The position numbers and the translations under genes were made by a program. From CAZEDM01 sp964511075 (GTDB lineage: Bacteria > Zixibacteria > MSB-5A5 > RBG-16-43-9), in the NCBI GenBank assembly GCA_964511075.1, contig CAZEDM010000006.1, forward strand, positions 183,025 through 247,024: DNA of 64,000 bases, written 5' to 3'. The notes beneath the pieces were generated by a model that worked only from the letters and a program-made list of their open reading frames with translations, searched no databases and was not told the origin of the DNA. This document shows, in pieces, positions 44,522 to 53,259 of this stretch. Positions within the stretch are counted from its first letter, which is position 1, and every line of letters starts with the position of its first letter.

Positions 44522-44737
44522 AACTTTTTTTAACTACCTCCTTCAGGTTCTATATAGTTCTGTATAAGTCGATGGTAAACCCGTCTTGAGGGCAAGGCGG
44601 GACTACCGCTCAGCTTTTGTTTTTCGTATTGCGTCACGCCGTTGGCCGGATTAGCCTCGCTTATACGAATTGACAGAACAAGCAGGGTGCCTGTTCTACC
44701 ATTTTTTTCTTTTAAACCTTTAAACATTTGAGCCTTT
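44522..44737. repeat. Repeat-bearing gap between aspS and phoH
   Basis: 216 bp with three signals: the phoH ribosome-binding site; GGATTAGCCTCGC at 44648-44660, whose reverse complement recurs at 57790-57802; and a strong REP-like hairpin AGAACAAGC...GCCTGTTCTACC at 44675-44700. The short minus-strand frame across it is a repeat artefact. Confidence 0.6.
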
Positions 44738-46561
44738 TTATTTGTCTTTTACAATCCTTATCCCCAGTTCCCTTAACTGCTCCTCCTCCACCTCTGCAGG
44801 TGCACCATCCATCAGGGACTGGGCAGCAGTGGTCTTGGGGAAAGCGATTACGTCTCTTATCGAATCCGAGCCGCAGATCAAGGCTACTATCCTATCCAAT
44901 CCCGGTGCGATCCCGCCGTGAGGAGGGGCGCCGTATTCCAGGGCATCCAGCAAAAAGCCGAAAGCCCTCTGGGCTCTTTTATCATCCCAGCCCAGGATAT
45001 TCAGGATCTTCAATTGAATCTCTTTCTTGTGATTCCTTATCCCGCCTGAGGCGATCTCGGTTCCGTTCAAAACCAAATCATATTGTCTGGCCCTGATTCT
45101 CCTCCAGGGATGTTCCGGATTGTCGATCGGCGTATTCGATTTAAACCCTTCATCCAACCTGGAAATATCCTCCTCAAAGGGCTGGGTAACAATATTATGC
45201 ATAGCCTGGATTTTCTTCTCCTCGGGATTATATTCAAAAAGAGGGAATTCCATAATCCAGAGGAATTCCCATCGGTTTTTGGCTGTCTTAATATATCTAC
45301 GTGCGATCTCCAGCCTTAGTTTACCCAAAACTGACAAAACCGTATCCGTCTTATCTGCAACTATAAAAATTATATCTCCTTCCTCCAATTTTAAACTATG
45401 TGCAATAGACTCAAGCTCTTCCTGGTTTATATATTTTGTAATCGGCGAGCGAATCCCCTCTTTTAACCTGGCTATCCAGACTAAGCCTTTGGCTCCGGAT
45501 TTCCTTGCATTCTCTTCTAATTCGTCAATCTGCTTCCTGCTGAGAAAGCTGCCGCCTTTGAAATTAATCCCCTTAACCTTGCCCCCGGAATTAATGGTCT
45601 CCGAGAAAACCTTGAAATCGGAATTCTTAACTAAGTCCGATAAATCCACAATCTCCATTCCGAATCTCAGGTCCGGCTTGTCACTTCCATACTTCTCCTT
45701 AGCTTCAGCATATTTCAATCTGGGAAAAGGTATTTTTAATTCGATATTCAGAACTTTTTTGTAGACATAAGCCATCATACCTTCGATCACCGAAAAGACG
45801 TCGTCCTCTGTGACAAAAGCCATCTCCATATCGATCTGGGTATGCTCCGGCTGGCGGTCTGCTCTTAAGTCCTCATCCCTCAGACAGTGGGCAATCTGGA
45901 AGTATCTGTCGAAACCGGAGATCATCAATATCTGCTTCAACAGTTGAGGTGACTGGGGAAGTGCATAGAACTTTCCCGGATTAACCCTGGAGGGAACGAT
46001 AAAATCTCTTGCCCCTTCAGGAGTGCTGCGCATCAAAAGTGGAGTTTCGATCTCATAAAATCCGAGTGAATCCAGATAATCCCTGACTGCTTTAGTAATT
46101 TTATGTCTTATCCTTATATTTTTCTGCAAAGGAGGACGACGCAAATCCAGATAACGATACTTTAATTTCAACTCCTCACTGGCATTGGCATCTTCGACAA
46201 TCTCAAAAGGTGTGGTTTTGGACTCGTTGAAAACAGCTAACTTCTCAGCCACTACCTCGATCTCCCCGGTTACCATCTCCTTGTTCTGCATCCCTTCTGG
46301 TCTCATTGCGATAGTTCCCTCAACCCCAACCACAAATTCAGTCCTCAAGCTGGCAGAAAGCTCCATCGTCTCCTTATCCACCAGGTCCGGCTTGAAGACA
46401 ACCTGGGTGATACCATATCTATCTCTTAAATCGATAAAGATTAACCCCCCGTGATTCCGATAACTATTCACCCAGCCGTTCAATCTCACTTTTTGCCCGG
46501 AATGGGATTTTCTCAGCTCCCCGCAGGTATGCGTGCGTTTTAGATTTTTGAAAGTGTCCAA
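44738..46561 (-). CDS. aspS: Aspartyl-tRNA synthetase
   Basis: 607 residues of the bacterial-type AspRS: N-terminal OB-fold anticodon domain (VRLNGWVNSYRNHGGLIFIDLRDRYG, positions about 26-51), class II motif 2 (HCLRDEDLRADRQPEHTQID, positions about 223-242), the GAD insertion, and motif 3 GLDRIVALICG. It charges tRNA-Asp (or Asp and Asn). hisS normally precedes aspS directly in many bacteria; here three genes lie between, ending 11 bp upstream of this ATG. Confidence 0.98.
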   Translation of the reverse strand: MDTFKNLKRTHTCGELRKSHSGQKVRLNGWVNSYRNHGGLIFIDLRDRYGITQVVFKPDLVDKETMELSASLRTEFVVGVEGTIAMRPEGMQNKEMVTGEIEVVAEKLAVFNESKTTPFEIVEDANASEELKLKYRYLDLRRPPLQKNIRIRHKITKAVRDYLDSLGFYEIETPLLMRSTPEGARDFIVPSRVNPGKFYALPQSPQLLKQILMISGFDRYFQIAHCLRDEDLRADRQPEHTQIDMEMAFVTEDDVFSVIEGMMAYVYKKVLNIELKIPFPRLKYAEAKEKYGSDKPDLRFGMEIVDLSDLVKNSDFKVFSETINSGGKVKGINFKGGSFLSRKQIDELEENARKSGAKGLVWIARLKEGIRSPITKYINQEELESIAHSLKLEEGDIIFIVADKTDTVLSVLGKLRLEIARRYIKTAKNRWEFLWIMEFPLFEYNPEEKKIQAMHNIVTQPFEEDISRLDEGFKSNTPIDNPEHPWRRIRARQYDLVLNGTEIASGGIRNHKKEIQLKILNILGWDDKRAQRAFGFLLDALEYGAPPHGGIAPGLDRIVALICGSDSIRDVIAFPKTTAAQSLMDGAPAEVEEEQLRELGIRIVKDK

Positions 46562-46572
46562 GTTTTCTCCGA

Positions 46573-48555
46573 TTATTTTTGTTTTTGAATATTTTCACTA
46601 TACCACCTTAAGAACGTGACAACAGCAGAGATTATAACTTCAATATCTTCCAATTTGAATTCCTTTACGTACTTAGGTGGAGGATGTGAACCTTTACTAC
46701 CAATAGACCAAATTAATCTAAGTAGGTTTTCTATATAAGAATTTATTATATCTCTTTTTCTCATTTCTTCAACTTTTATCAGAAAATCTTTACTTTTTGA
46801 CTTTTTAAAAATTTTACTCATTAATTCTTTAAAATAATTTTCTGTAGATTTCTTTTTTCTTGACTTTTTATTCTCATAAATTTTATTGAAAAACTCTTCT
46901 GCTGTGATTCTTAAAGGATTCAATAAATCATGTGGCAACTCTTTGCCATATAGTTCTACCCTTTGTTTAGTTTTTTCGTAATGCTCAGGAAAACTATTCT
47001 TTATGCTATCTAATAGAGATATGATCCTTTTTGTGGTATCAAGAGAAATCTCTTTTGACTCAATCTTTGCTAAATTTTCTGCTTCCTTTTTAAAATTTTC
47101 TAAGAAAATTTTTGAAAGATTATCTTTTTTGTTTTTTAACTCTCTATCTTCTGGATTATTAAATTTTAAATTCAGCTCCTCTGCTTTTTTATATTCGTAA
47201 AAAGCATTTAGCTTGTCTCCGAGCGCCTCATAGATTTCACCTATATGCCTATGTGCCTCTGGGACAATTTTTTCAAACTTTCCGAAAAAGTGAACCCAAT
47301 CTGCAACTGGTCCTTCATAAAAAGGTGGTTCATCAATCCATTCTTTATCATCGGGATCAAAATTAGGCAATTTTTTTGCAGTAGCTATTGATTTTTCAAA
47401 ATAATCTTTTGCCTCTGATAATATTTTTTGGTTCTCTCTTGACGGAGTAGTAAGGGCATAAGTCATAAAAACTTTGCCCTTCAAGAAAAACAGGTATGCT
47501 TCAAACTCTCGAAACCAATCAACTTCTTTTTCATCAACAACCTCAGAATTTTTAATAGTTTCGTAGGCTTTTACTTGATCTGTTTCTAAAAAATATTCAA
47601 TCAGACATAAAAAATAATAAACACTTTCAGTATCATAGGAGAAGGGATATTCGACCCCAAAGTACAATGGGTCTTTTCCTTGTATTTTAGAAAGTACCGA
47701 CTTCACAATATCATATTTTTTGGCTTTATACGCAGCACAAAAGGCTAATTTCATTGCCTCCAAGTTCATCAACTCGAAGAAATATTCTTCTGATTCTCGA
47801 TTCTCAGCGACGTACCCTTCCTTTTCAGAGTCTATAATTTCCTTTTTATACTTTATCTGCTCAAATAATTGTAAGGCTTCTTGGTAAAACCCTTTTTCAA
47901 ACAAAAGCTCACCTTTTTGCTGAAGATACAAATTATATAACCTATGTTCCCAAAACTTTGAGATTTCTGGAAACCTTGCACGATGTGCGTAGCCGAAGTC
48001 AAGGAATTCTATTGCTTTATCGTATTCTCCCTGGAGTTCGTATAACTGCCATAATTCACCCGCTATTTCTCGTTTATTTGAGTCCCCTTGCTCAAAAGCT
48101 TTTTCAAAGTATTCAATAGCTTTTTTAGAATCTTTCTCGCGTCGTAACCTGCCCTTCTTTAAGAGTAGTTCACTGCCTGATAAGGTTCGACCTTCCAATG
48201 CTTGTTGACAGTTTATAGCTTTATTAAATAATTTCTCAAATTCCTCTTCAGACCAAGCATCCTTTGCCTTTTCTTCATAAGATCTTATAAGAATCTGTAA
48301 AATCTGCTTACGTGTTTCTTCATCTGTGCTTTTTGTGCGGTCAAGTATAAACTCCAGAGGCTTCTCAAGGTGTTCAAAATCCTTATTGAAATCAAATTTC
48401 GTTTTTAGTTCATTAAATACCTCTTCGGGTGTAACTTCATATCCGCAGTTCAAACAATTTCCAGTAAAACGAATAAATTGGTCTCGTATGATATAATACT
48501 TAGCCTCTACAAATGCTAATTGATTACATTTTGGACATTTTATCCTGTCATTCAT
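46573..48555 (-). CDS. Zinc-ribbon plus TPR protein with possible HEPN-like C-terminus
   Basis: 660 residues. A zinc ribbon (CPKC at 7-10, CLNC at 34-37) opens the protein. From about 100 to 500 there are degenerate TPR-like helix pairs (KKAIEYFEKAFEQGD, YQEALQLFEQIKYK). A lysine-rich linker follows near 570-605. The last 60 residues, LLRLIWSIGSKGSHPPPKYV and a final helix, recall the Abi-C/DUF4145 group of HEPN-like domains, although the usual R-x(4-6)-H spacing is not conserved. It starts nine bases after the MNT gene and ends 11 bp before aspS. The gene is more AT-rich than the flanking synthetase genes. A defence or RNA-binding role is inferred only. Confidence 0.7.
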   Translation of the reverse strand: MNDRIKCPKCNQLAFVEAKYYIIRDQFIRFTGNCLNCGYEVTPEEVFNELKTKFDFNKDFEHLEKPLEFILDRTKSTDEETRKQILQILIRSYEEKAKDAWSEEEFEKLFNKAINCQQALEGRTLSGSELLLKKGRLRREKDSKKAIEYFEKAFEQGDSNKREIAGELWQLYELQGEYDKAIEFLDFGYAHRARFPEISKFWEHRLYNLYLQQKGELLFEKGFYQEALQLFEQIKYKKEIIDSEKEGYVAENRESEEYFFELMNLEAMKLAFCAAYKAKKYDIVKSVLSKIQGKDPLYFGVEYPFSYDTESVYYFLCLIEYFLETDQVKAYETIKNSEVVDEKEVDWFREFEAYLFFLKGKVFMTYALTTPSRENQKILSEAKDYFEKSIATAKKLPNFDPDDKEWIDEPPFYEGPVADWVHFFGKFEKIVPEAHRHIGEIYEALGDKLNAFYEYKKAEELNLKFNNPEDRELKNKKDNLSKIFLENFKKEAENLAKIESKEISLDTTKRIISLLDSIKNSFPEHYEKTKQRVELYGKELPHDLLNPLRITAEEFFNKIYENKKSRKKKSTENYFKELMSKIFKKSKSKDFLIKVEEMRKRDIINSYIENLLRLIWSIGSKGSHPPPKYVKEFKLEDIEVIISAVVTFLRWYSENIQKQK

Positions 48556-48564
48556 ATAAGTATT

Positions 48565-48897
48565 TTATTTGGAATAAATAACCTTCCCAGTCTTTTTAAT
48601 CTCTCCTAAGAAATCTAACCTGGTTGCATTTTTATATTCTTCTTTGGTATAGCCTAATGCCTCAATTTCCACAGCCTTAGCTTGAAGAGCTAACATTCCT
48701 AAAAAGACCAATCTCTCATGAAAGTTCATTTTTCTAAAATTATCCGAGATTACTGCTAAATCGATATCACTCCATCTACTCTGCTCTCCTCTCACCAGAG
48801 AGCCAAAAAGGATAACCCTTTCAATATCTATATTATCCTTTAATATATTGATAAATCTATCGATTTTTACTGAGGCCTTATCTCTTCTTTTAGCCAT
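48565..48897 (-). CDS. MNT-type minimal nucleotidyltransferase (antitoxin-like)
   Basis: 110 residues with the nucleotidyltransferase motif GS-x10-DxD: LFGSLVRGEQSRWSDIDLAV at about 29-48. In HEPN-MNT modules such as HepT-MntA, the nucleotidyltransferase adds AMP to the HEPN toxin and silences it. It overlaps the HEPN gene by 31 bp, as is typical for such pairs. Confidence 0.88.
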   Translation of the reverse strand: MAKRRDKASVKIDRFINILKDNIDIERVILFGSLVRGEQSRWSDIDLAVISDNFRKMNFHERLVFLGMLALQAKAVEIEALGYTKEEYKNATRLDFLGEIKKTGKVIYSK

Positions 48898-49277
48898 TTT
48901 AGAATCTCTTTTGTTTTATTATAAATATTCTCGGCCGTTTTAATATCTTTTATTGAAACTGTTTCTTTATAACTGGGATACCGAGCAGATATGTAGTATT
49001 TATCAATGTCAACTGCTGTTTTTAATAAATCTGAAGGTAATGTCAGCCTTAACTCCTCACATAATCTTTCTAACTTATGTATATAAGGAGGAATCTTTTT
49101 ATACCTTTCTACATATATTCCCTTCAAATATTTCTCTATCGCCTGCTGACAGATAAAAGCACACCAGGTAAATCTGTGGGCTTCCAACATCACCTTCGCA
49201 GATTTTAAATCTTCTTTGGATTTATCAAACCAGTGTTTTGCCACCAGTTCCTGATTGATCTCGTTCTTATTTCTCAT
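48867..49277 (-). CDS. HEPN-domain protein (toxin-like)
   Basis: 136 residues, all alpha: HWFDKSKEDLKSAKVMLEAH (positions 15-34), FICQQAIEKYLKGIYVER (41-58), then PPYIHKLERLCEEL. This is the HEPN (PF05168-type) pattern. The RNase motif of HEPN toxins is usually R-x(4-6)-H; here the nearest pair is Arg58 and His67, spaced R-x8-H, and no R-x4-H-x-Y is present, so catalytic competence is uncertain. Together with the overlapping nucleotidyltransferase gene it forms a HEPN-MNT pair, 12 bp after hisS. Confidence 0.85.
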   Translation of the reverse strand: MRNKNEINQELVAKHWFDKSKEDLKSAKVMLEAHRFTWCAFICQQAIEKYLKGIYVERYKKIPPYIHKLERLCEELRLTLPSDLLKTAVDIDKYYISARYPSYKETVSIKDIKTAENIYNKTKEILKWLKEEIRPQ

Positions 49278-49289
49278 ACTTATTTATTA

Positions 49290-50546
49290 CTACCCCCGAA
49301 TCAACTCCTGAGTCAATTTTTCGAATTCAATTTCCTTCTGTTTGCTGCTTTTCATATCCCTCAAAACCACAATCCCTTTTTTTAGCTCGTTCTCTCCGAC
49401 AATCAAAACCTTTTTTGCTTTCTGCCTGTCTGCCTCTTTCATCTGGGCTTTAAGACTGCGGCTCAGAAAATCGATGTCGCATCTCAGCCCTTTTGCTCTG
49501 AGCTCCTTGAGTAACTCCAGACCTTTTAGCTTTGCCTCCTCGCCCAGGGGGGCGATGAACAAATCCAGACTCTCGTCTTCGACCGGGAACTTCTTTTGCA
49601 GCTCCATAACCAGAAACAGCCTCTCCATTCCTGCGGCAAAACCTATGGCTGGCGTTTCTTTGCCGCCCAATTCGGAAACCAGAAGGTCGTACCTGCCACC
49701 ACCGATTAGAGTATCCTGAGCACCCAAATAATCGGATTTTATCTCGAAAGTGGTTCGGGTATAATAATCCAGTCCCCGGACCAGTCTGCCGTTCAGGATG
49801 TATTCGATTCCCATCTTATCCAGATAGCTCCTGACTTTTTGAAAGTGCTTTTTGCACTCATCGTCCAGATAATCCAGAATCACGGGCGCATCTTTCAAAG
49901 CCTCCATACACCTGTCGTCCTTGCAGTCGAAGATCCTCAGAGGATTTCGCAGAAGCCTCAACTGGCAATCCTGACAGAATTTCTCGATTCTATTCTTGAC
50001 GAATTTATTAAACGCATCTCTGTGAGATTTACGACAATCCTTACAGCCTATGCTGTTCAGATGAAGTTTTAAACCCTCCAATCCTAAATCCTGGTTAATC
50101 CTCACAGCTAATTCGATAAGCTCCGCATCCACCAAAGGATCCAAAGAGCCGACAGCCTCTGCCCCGTACTGGTTGAACTCCCTTAACCTGCCTTTCTGGG
50201 GCCTTTCCTGCCTGAACATAGGTCCGAAATAGAAAAGCTTGACCAGGGGGGATTTCTCACCCAGGTTGTGTTGAAGATACGCCCGCACGATTGAGGCTGT
50301 TCCCTCGGGTCTAAGAGTAAGGCTTCTCTTGCCCTGGTCCTGAAAGGTATACATCTCCTTCTGCACGATGTCCGTATCCTGTCCGATGCTCCTTTTGAAA
50401 AGCTCAGTTTGTTCGAAGACCGGGGTTCTGATCTCCTTATAGTTGTAAAAGGACAGGATCTCCCTTATTCTGTCCTCTAGATATGTCCACCTAAAAGCAT
50501 CCTCCGGCAAGAGGTCCTTGGTTCCCGGAAGGGCGGTATATTTCAT
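49290..50546 (-). CDS. hisS: Histidyl-tRNA synthetase
   Basis: 418 residues: class II motif 1 region, motif 2 (TLRPEGTASIVRAYLQH, then FYFGPMFRQERPQKGRLREF), the HisA motif LVRGLDYYTRTTFEI, and a C-terminal anticodon domain with ADRQKAKKVLIVG. A Cys-rich insertion (CKDCRKSH, CQDC, CKDDRC) is seen in many bacterial HisRS. It charges tRNA-His. Its partner aspS is displaced downstream by the HEPN islet. Confidence 0.98.
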   Translation of the reverse strand: MKYTALPGTKDLLPEDAFRWTYLEDRIREILSFYNYKEIRTPVFEQTELFKRSIGQDTDIVQKEMYTFQDQGKRSLTLRPEGTASIVRAYLQHNLGEKSPLVKLFYFGPMFRQERPQKGRLREFNQYGAEAVGSLDPLVDAELIELAVRINQDLGLEGLKLHLNSIGCKDCRKSHRDAFNKFVKNRIEKFCQDCQLRLLRNPLRIFDCKDDRCMEALKDAPVILDYLDDECKKHFQKVRSYLDKMGIEYILNGRLVRGLDYYTRTTFEIKSDYLGAQDTLIGGGRYDLLVSELGGKETPAIGFAAGMERLFLVMELQKKFPVEDESLDLFIAPLGEEAKLKGLELLKELRAKGLRCDIDFLSRSLKAQMKEADRQKAKKVLIVGENELKKGIVVLRDMKSSKQKEIEFEKLTQELIRG

Positions 50547-50671
50547 CTCTCTCCTCTTTATAGCTCAAAAAATGATAATATCTGCTCCAGTTAAAGTCAA
50601 CACAAAAAGCCCCCTTGAACAGAGCCCCTCCACCCTCCGGCAGCCGCAGACTCTACCTCTGCGAAATAAAT

Positions 50672-51076
50672 TTAGACATCCAAGGGCTGCGGCTTTTTCA
50701 CCTTTGGCCTTTTCCTGTTACGAAACCATAAAATCATCTGAACCAAAGTCAGCCCCAGGAAATCAGCCAGAAAATCTTTGACATCGGCTGACCTTCCGGG
50801 GATCAGGCTCTGATGGACCTCGTCTATGGCTGCGTAAACCAGCCCTATAAGTATGGCTATAATCAAATAGTTCTTCTTGAGAAAATTCCTGGGGGAATTA
50901 AACAGTGCAAAGAACAAAAGGACCGAGAAAACAGCATATTCCAGAAAATGATAAAGTTTATCCTGAAATTTAAAACCCAGTTCGGGAGGTGAGAGATCAG
51001 GAATGGAGGAGACTATCAGGATGAGTGCGGCATAGGCTATGACCAGCCAGGTATAAGAGATTCTTTTACCAGACAC
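50672..51076 (-). CDS. VanZ-like membrane protein
   Basis: 134 residues from a GTG at 51076, preferred because AAAGGAA lies eight bases upstream; a longer ATG reading at 51118 would overlap the nucleotidase by 53 bp. Four membrane helices carry the VanZ signature DKLYHFLEYAVF and DEVHQSLIPGRSADVKDFLAD (positions about 91-111). Family proteins are of unknown function and confer teicoplanin resistance in one case. The reading overlaps the preceding stop by 11 bp. Confidence 0.85.
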   Translation of the reverse strand: MSGKRISYTWLVIAYAALILIVSSIPDLSPPELGFKFQDKLYHFLEYAVFSVLLFFALFNSPRNFLKKNYLIIAILIGLVYAAIDEVHQSLIPGRSADVKDFLADFLGLTLVQMILWFRNRKRPKVKKPQPLDV

Positions 51077-52661
51077 CGGTTTTTGTTCCTTTCCATAACA
51101 TCTCTGACCGGAATACATCCTCGGTCTCGAGATTGAAATTGACCACCCCTCCGGAGACCTTTTCCAGCCTCACTATCCTGCCTTCAATTTTAGAATCTAT
51201 GATTTTTCGTTTTTTTACTTCCCGGATGAAAACATCCCGGTCCAAATCCGGCAGAAACTTATACTTCAGATCCTGCTTGGCTATTCCCAGGTAATCCTTG
51301 GAATGTTCTAACATATAATCGTTTATCACCGCCCTATACTTCTTATTCGGAACAAGCTCTTTATTATTTACCTTCGCCTCAATCACCCTTTCTCCGCAAG
51401 GTCTTCCTAAGAAATAACTATAACTTACCCCGGATACCTGGAGCAAGTCTATTCCCTTCCTGCAATTTTTTTCCAGAACGCCCAAAAGCTCCTCCCCCTT
51501 CAATTCGATCGCCACTAGATGGTCAGAAAAAGGAGCGATCTCAAATATATCCCGGACCTTGATCGGCCCGGCTCTAAGGTTTTTTCTTATTCCCCCGGAA
51601 TTGGTGAAAGCCACATCCGCCTTCGCATAGTTTTTCATGGCGTCTGCCAGAAAATTACCGATGTTAGATTCCTCCTGGTCTTTTCTTATCCAGGGAGTTA
51701 TAAGCTTCCCGATAACCTCATCTAATCTCAATCCTGTATTTTTCTCCAATTCCTCTATTTTATTTTTAACTGAATCGTCCGGCTGGATCCCTTCTGAGAA
51801 TGTCTCCACCAGATAGTTGTGGTAGCTCAAAATCTTCCCCTGGGGATTTAAAAACAAATCCAGTTTACCCAGATACCTTCCGCGTGAGCCAGCCTGACAG
51901 ATGAGCGTGCCATTAACTTTCCTGGGTTTGCGGAGAACCGTGTGACTGTGACCCCCGATGATCACCTCCAAACCCTGAACTTTTTCAGCAATGCTTTTAT
52001 CCTTTTGTAGACCCATATGACTGACCAGAATCTGAATATCGGATTTATCCTCAAGCTCGTTCATATAAGAAGCCAGAGTGCTCTCTGCATCCAGCACTTC
52101 AAGACCATCCCATTCCTTCACTTCCTTTTCTATACCCTCAGTAACCAAGCCGATAAAAGCCACTTTAAATTTCTCCCTGTTCAAGATCAGATAAGGTGGG
52201 ACCAAAAACTCCTTTTTCTCTCTATCATATAAATTTGCGCATACAACCGGGAACTGTGCCAGCTTCAAAGCCTCCTTTAGATTCTTCACCCCGTAATCGA
52301 ACTCATGATTGCCCAGGGTAAACACATCCGGGCTCATAAAGTTCAGCAGTCCAATTTGGGCTTTTCCCCGGGTCAAAGTGGAAAGCGGATCACCGGTGAA
52401 CTCGTCCCCCGCGCAGATAACCATGGTGTTGGGATTAAGAGCCCTTAGCGAATCAAGATAGGCGGCAAAATAGGCACTGCCTGAGACCAGGGGAGCCCCT
52501 TCCTCTTCAACAGAAGGATAAGGATGAGTGGCCGAGTGGAAATCGTTCCAGTAAAGCAGGGTCAGTTTGACCCTTTTGCTCTGCTGATAGAGAATAAAGA
52601 AGGCAAAGAGCAGTATTACCACAAGAAGGAGCCAAATTCTTTTTCTTCTTCTCCGATACAT
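51066..52661 (-). CDS. 5'-nucleotidase/UshA-family metallophosphatase
   Basis: 531 residues from an ATG at 52661; the upstream TTG at 52700 lies within the likely -35 box. A basic stretch and membrane anchor (WLLLVVILLFAFFILY) at about 8-28 is followed by the metallophosphoesterase domain: WNDFHS, CAGDEFTGDP, LGNHEFDYG near 125, ILVSHMG and VIIGGHSHT. The C-terminal 5'-nucleotidase domain has NIGNFLADAM and FTNSGGIRKNL. The enzyme hydrolyses nucleotides outside the cytoplasm. It precedes vanZ and hisS on the same strand. Confidence 0.92.
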   Translation of the reverse strand: MYRRRRKRIWLLLVVILLFAFFILYQQSKRVKLTLLYWNDFHSATHPYPSVEEEGAPLVSGSAYFAAYLDSLRALNPNTMVICAGDEFTGDPLSTLTRGKAQIGLLNFMSPDVFTLGNHEFDYGVKNLKEALKLAQFPVVCANLYDREKKEFLVPPYLILNREKFKVAFIGLVTEGIEKEVKEWDGLEVLDAESTLASYMNELEDKSDIQILVSHMGLQKDKSIAEKVQGLEVIIGGHSHTVLRKPRKVNGTLICQAGSRGRYLGKLDLFLNPQGKILSYHNYLVETFSEGIQPDDSVKNKIEELEKNTGLRLDEVIGKLITPWIRKDQEESNIGNFLADAMKNYAKADVAFTNSGGIRKNLRAGPIKVRDIFEIAPFSDHLVAIELKGEELLGVLEKNCRKGIDLLQVSGVSYSYFLGRPCGERVIEAKVNNKELVPNKKYRAVINDYMLEHSKDYLGIAKQDLKYKFLPDLDRDVFIREVKKRKIIDSKIEGRIVRLEKVSGGVVNFNLETEDVFRSEMLWKGTKTGVW

Positions 52662-52672
52662 AGTTATCTCAT

Positions 52673-52700
52673 AGGATAAGAAAAATATTAACCCTGTCAA
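52673..52700 (-). promoter_or_regulatory. Promoter of the 5'-nucleotidase gene
   Basis: The minus strand reads TTGACA, 16 bases, TATCCT, starting 11 bp after the terminator of the lysine-rich gene. The -10 match is moderate. Transcription would start only a few bases before the ATG at 52661. Confidence 0.5.
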
Positions 52701-52710
52701 TAAAAAAGAA

Positions 52711-52730
52711 GTCCCGCTTTTAAGCGAGAC
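52711..52730 (-). terminator. Rho-independent terminator of the lysine-rich mini-gene
   Basis: On the minus strand GTCTCGCT and AGCGGGAC pair around TAAA, with one G-U pair, and are followed by TTCTTTTTTATTG. It sits 31 bp past the stop of the 22-residue gene and before the promoter of the nucleotidase. Confidence 0.85.
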
Positions 52731-52761
52731 TCCTTTTGAGCGCAGACTAATCTTAAGACAC

Positions 52762-52830
52762 TTATCTTTTCTTTTTCTTCTTGGCTACCTTTTTTTTCTT
52801 GGTTGCCTTTTTCTTTTTCTTCATCGGCAT
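52762..52830 (-). CDS. 22-residue lysine-rich protein
   Basis: An ATG at 52830 follows AGGAGGTG, an ideal Shine-Dalgarno site eight or nine bases away. It opens 22 codons to TAA: MPM, then runs of Lys broken by AT and VA, ending KKKKKR. Sixteen of the 22 residues are Lys or Arg. A strong terminator follows, so this is a stand-alone short transcript. An internal ATG at 52824 is in frame. The composition suggests nucleic-acid or ribosome binding, like very short histone-H1-like or ribosomal peptides, but it matches no ribosomal protein I recognise. Confidence 0.7.
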   Translation of the reverse strand: MPMKKKKKATKKKKVAKKKKKR

Positions 52831-52896
52831 TCTGGATTTCACCTCCTTCCAGGGAATAGGGTGAAAAGTTGGCTCATCTACCGAAATTTCAGCCAA

Positions 52897-53259
52897 CTAC
52901 TTGTTTATGTTCTTAACTTCCAGAGTCTCTTTCCCAAAATTTATTATCATTCCCAGGGAAAGTTTGGTTGCTTTCAAAAAACTTTTCATCTTAGTCACAT
53001 CTAATTCATTCATCGGCTCCCCCGCTTTTATCATTACAATGATACTGTTCTTTACCACAAACTCTAAATCGTATTCACCGGCTACGCTTCCCTTGTAGGA
53101 GAGCTTGATATTTTTCTTCCTTTCGTATTCGATCTTTCTTAAATCGAATTCATAGGCTAAAGCCTGGCTATAGGCTGATTCCTGAAACCCCAACCCCATA
53201 TTCTTATGAACCTCTAATGCAGATTCTAATATCTGTTCCTGAAGCTCTTTTAATGACAT
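52897..53259 (-). CDS. GxxExxY-family protein with altered catalytic motif
   Basis: 120 residues. GLGFQESAYSQALAYEF (about 22-38) is the signature of the GxxExxY group of the PD-(D/E)xK nuclease-like fold. The usual follow-up, an acidic strand and then an ExK-type catalytic Glu (VELKA), reads VMIKAGEP here, so the Glu is replaced by Met-Ile. The protein may be a catalytically dead relative. Function of the family is unknown; such genes are often isolated, as here. Confidence 0.85.
   Translation of the reverse strand: MSLKELQEQILESALEVHKNMGLGFQESAYSQALAYEFDLRKIEYERKKNIKLSYKGSVAGEYDLEFVVKNSIIVMIKAGEPMNELDVTKMKSFLKATKLSLGMIINFGKETLEVKNINK

Noticed and set aside
44530..44727. 65-codon frame between aspS and phoH
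   Set aside because: It crosses two repeat elements and the phoH ribosome-binding site and has no start signal of its own.
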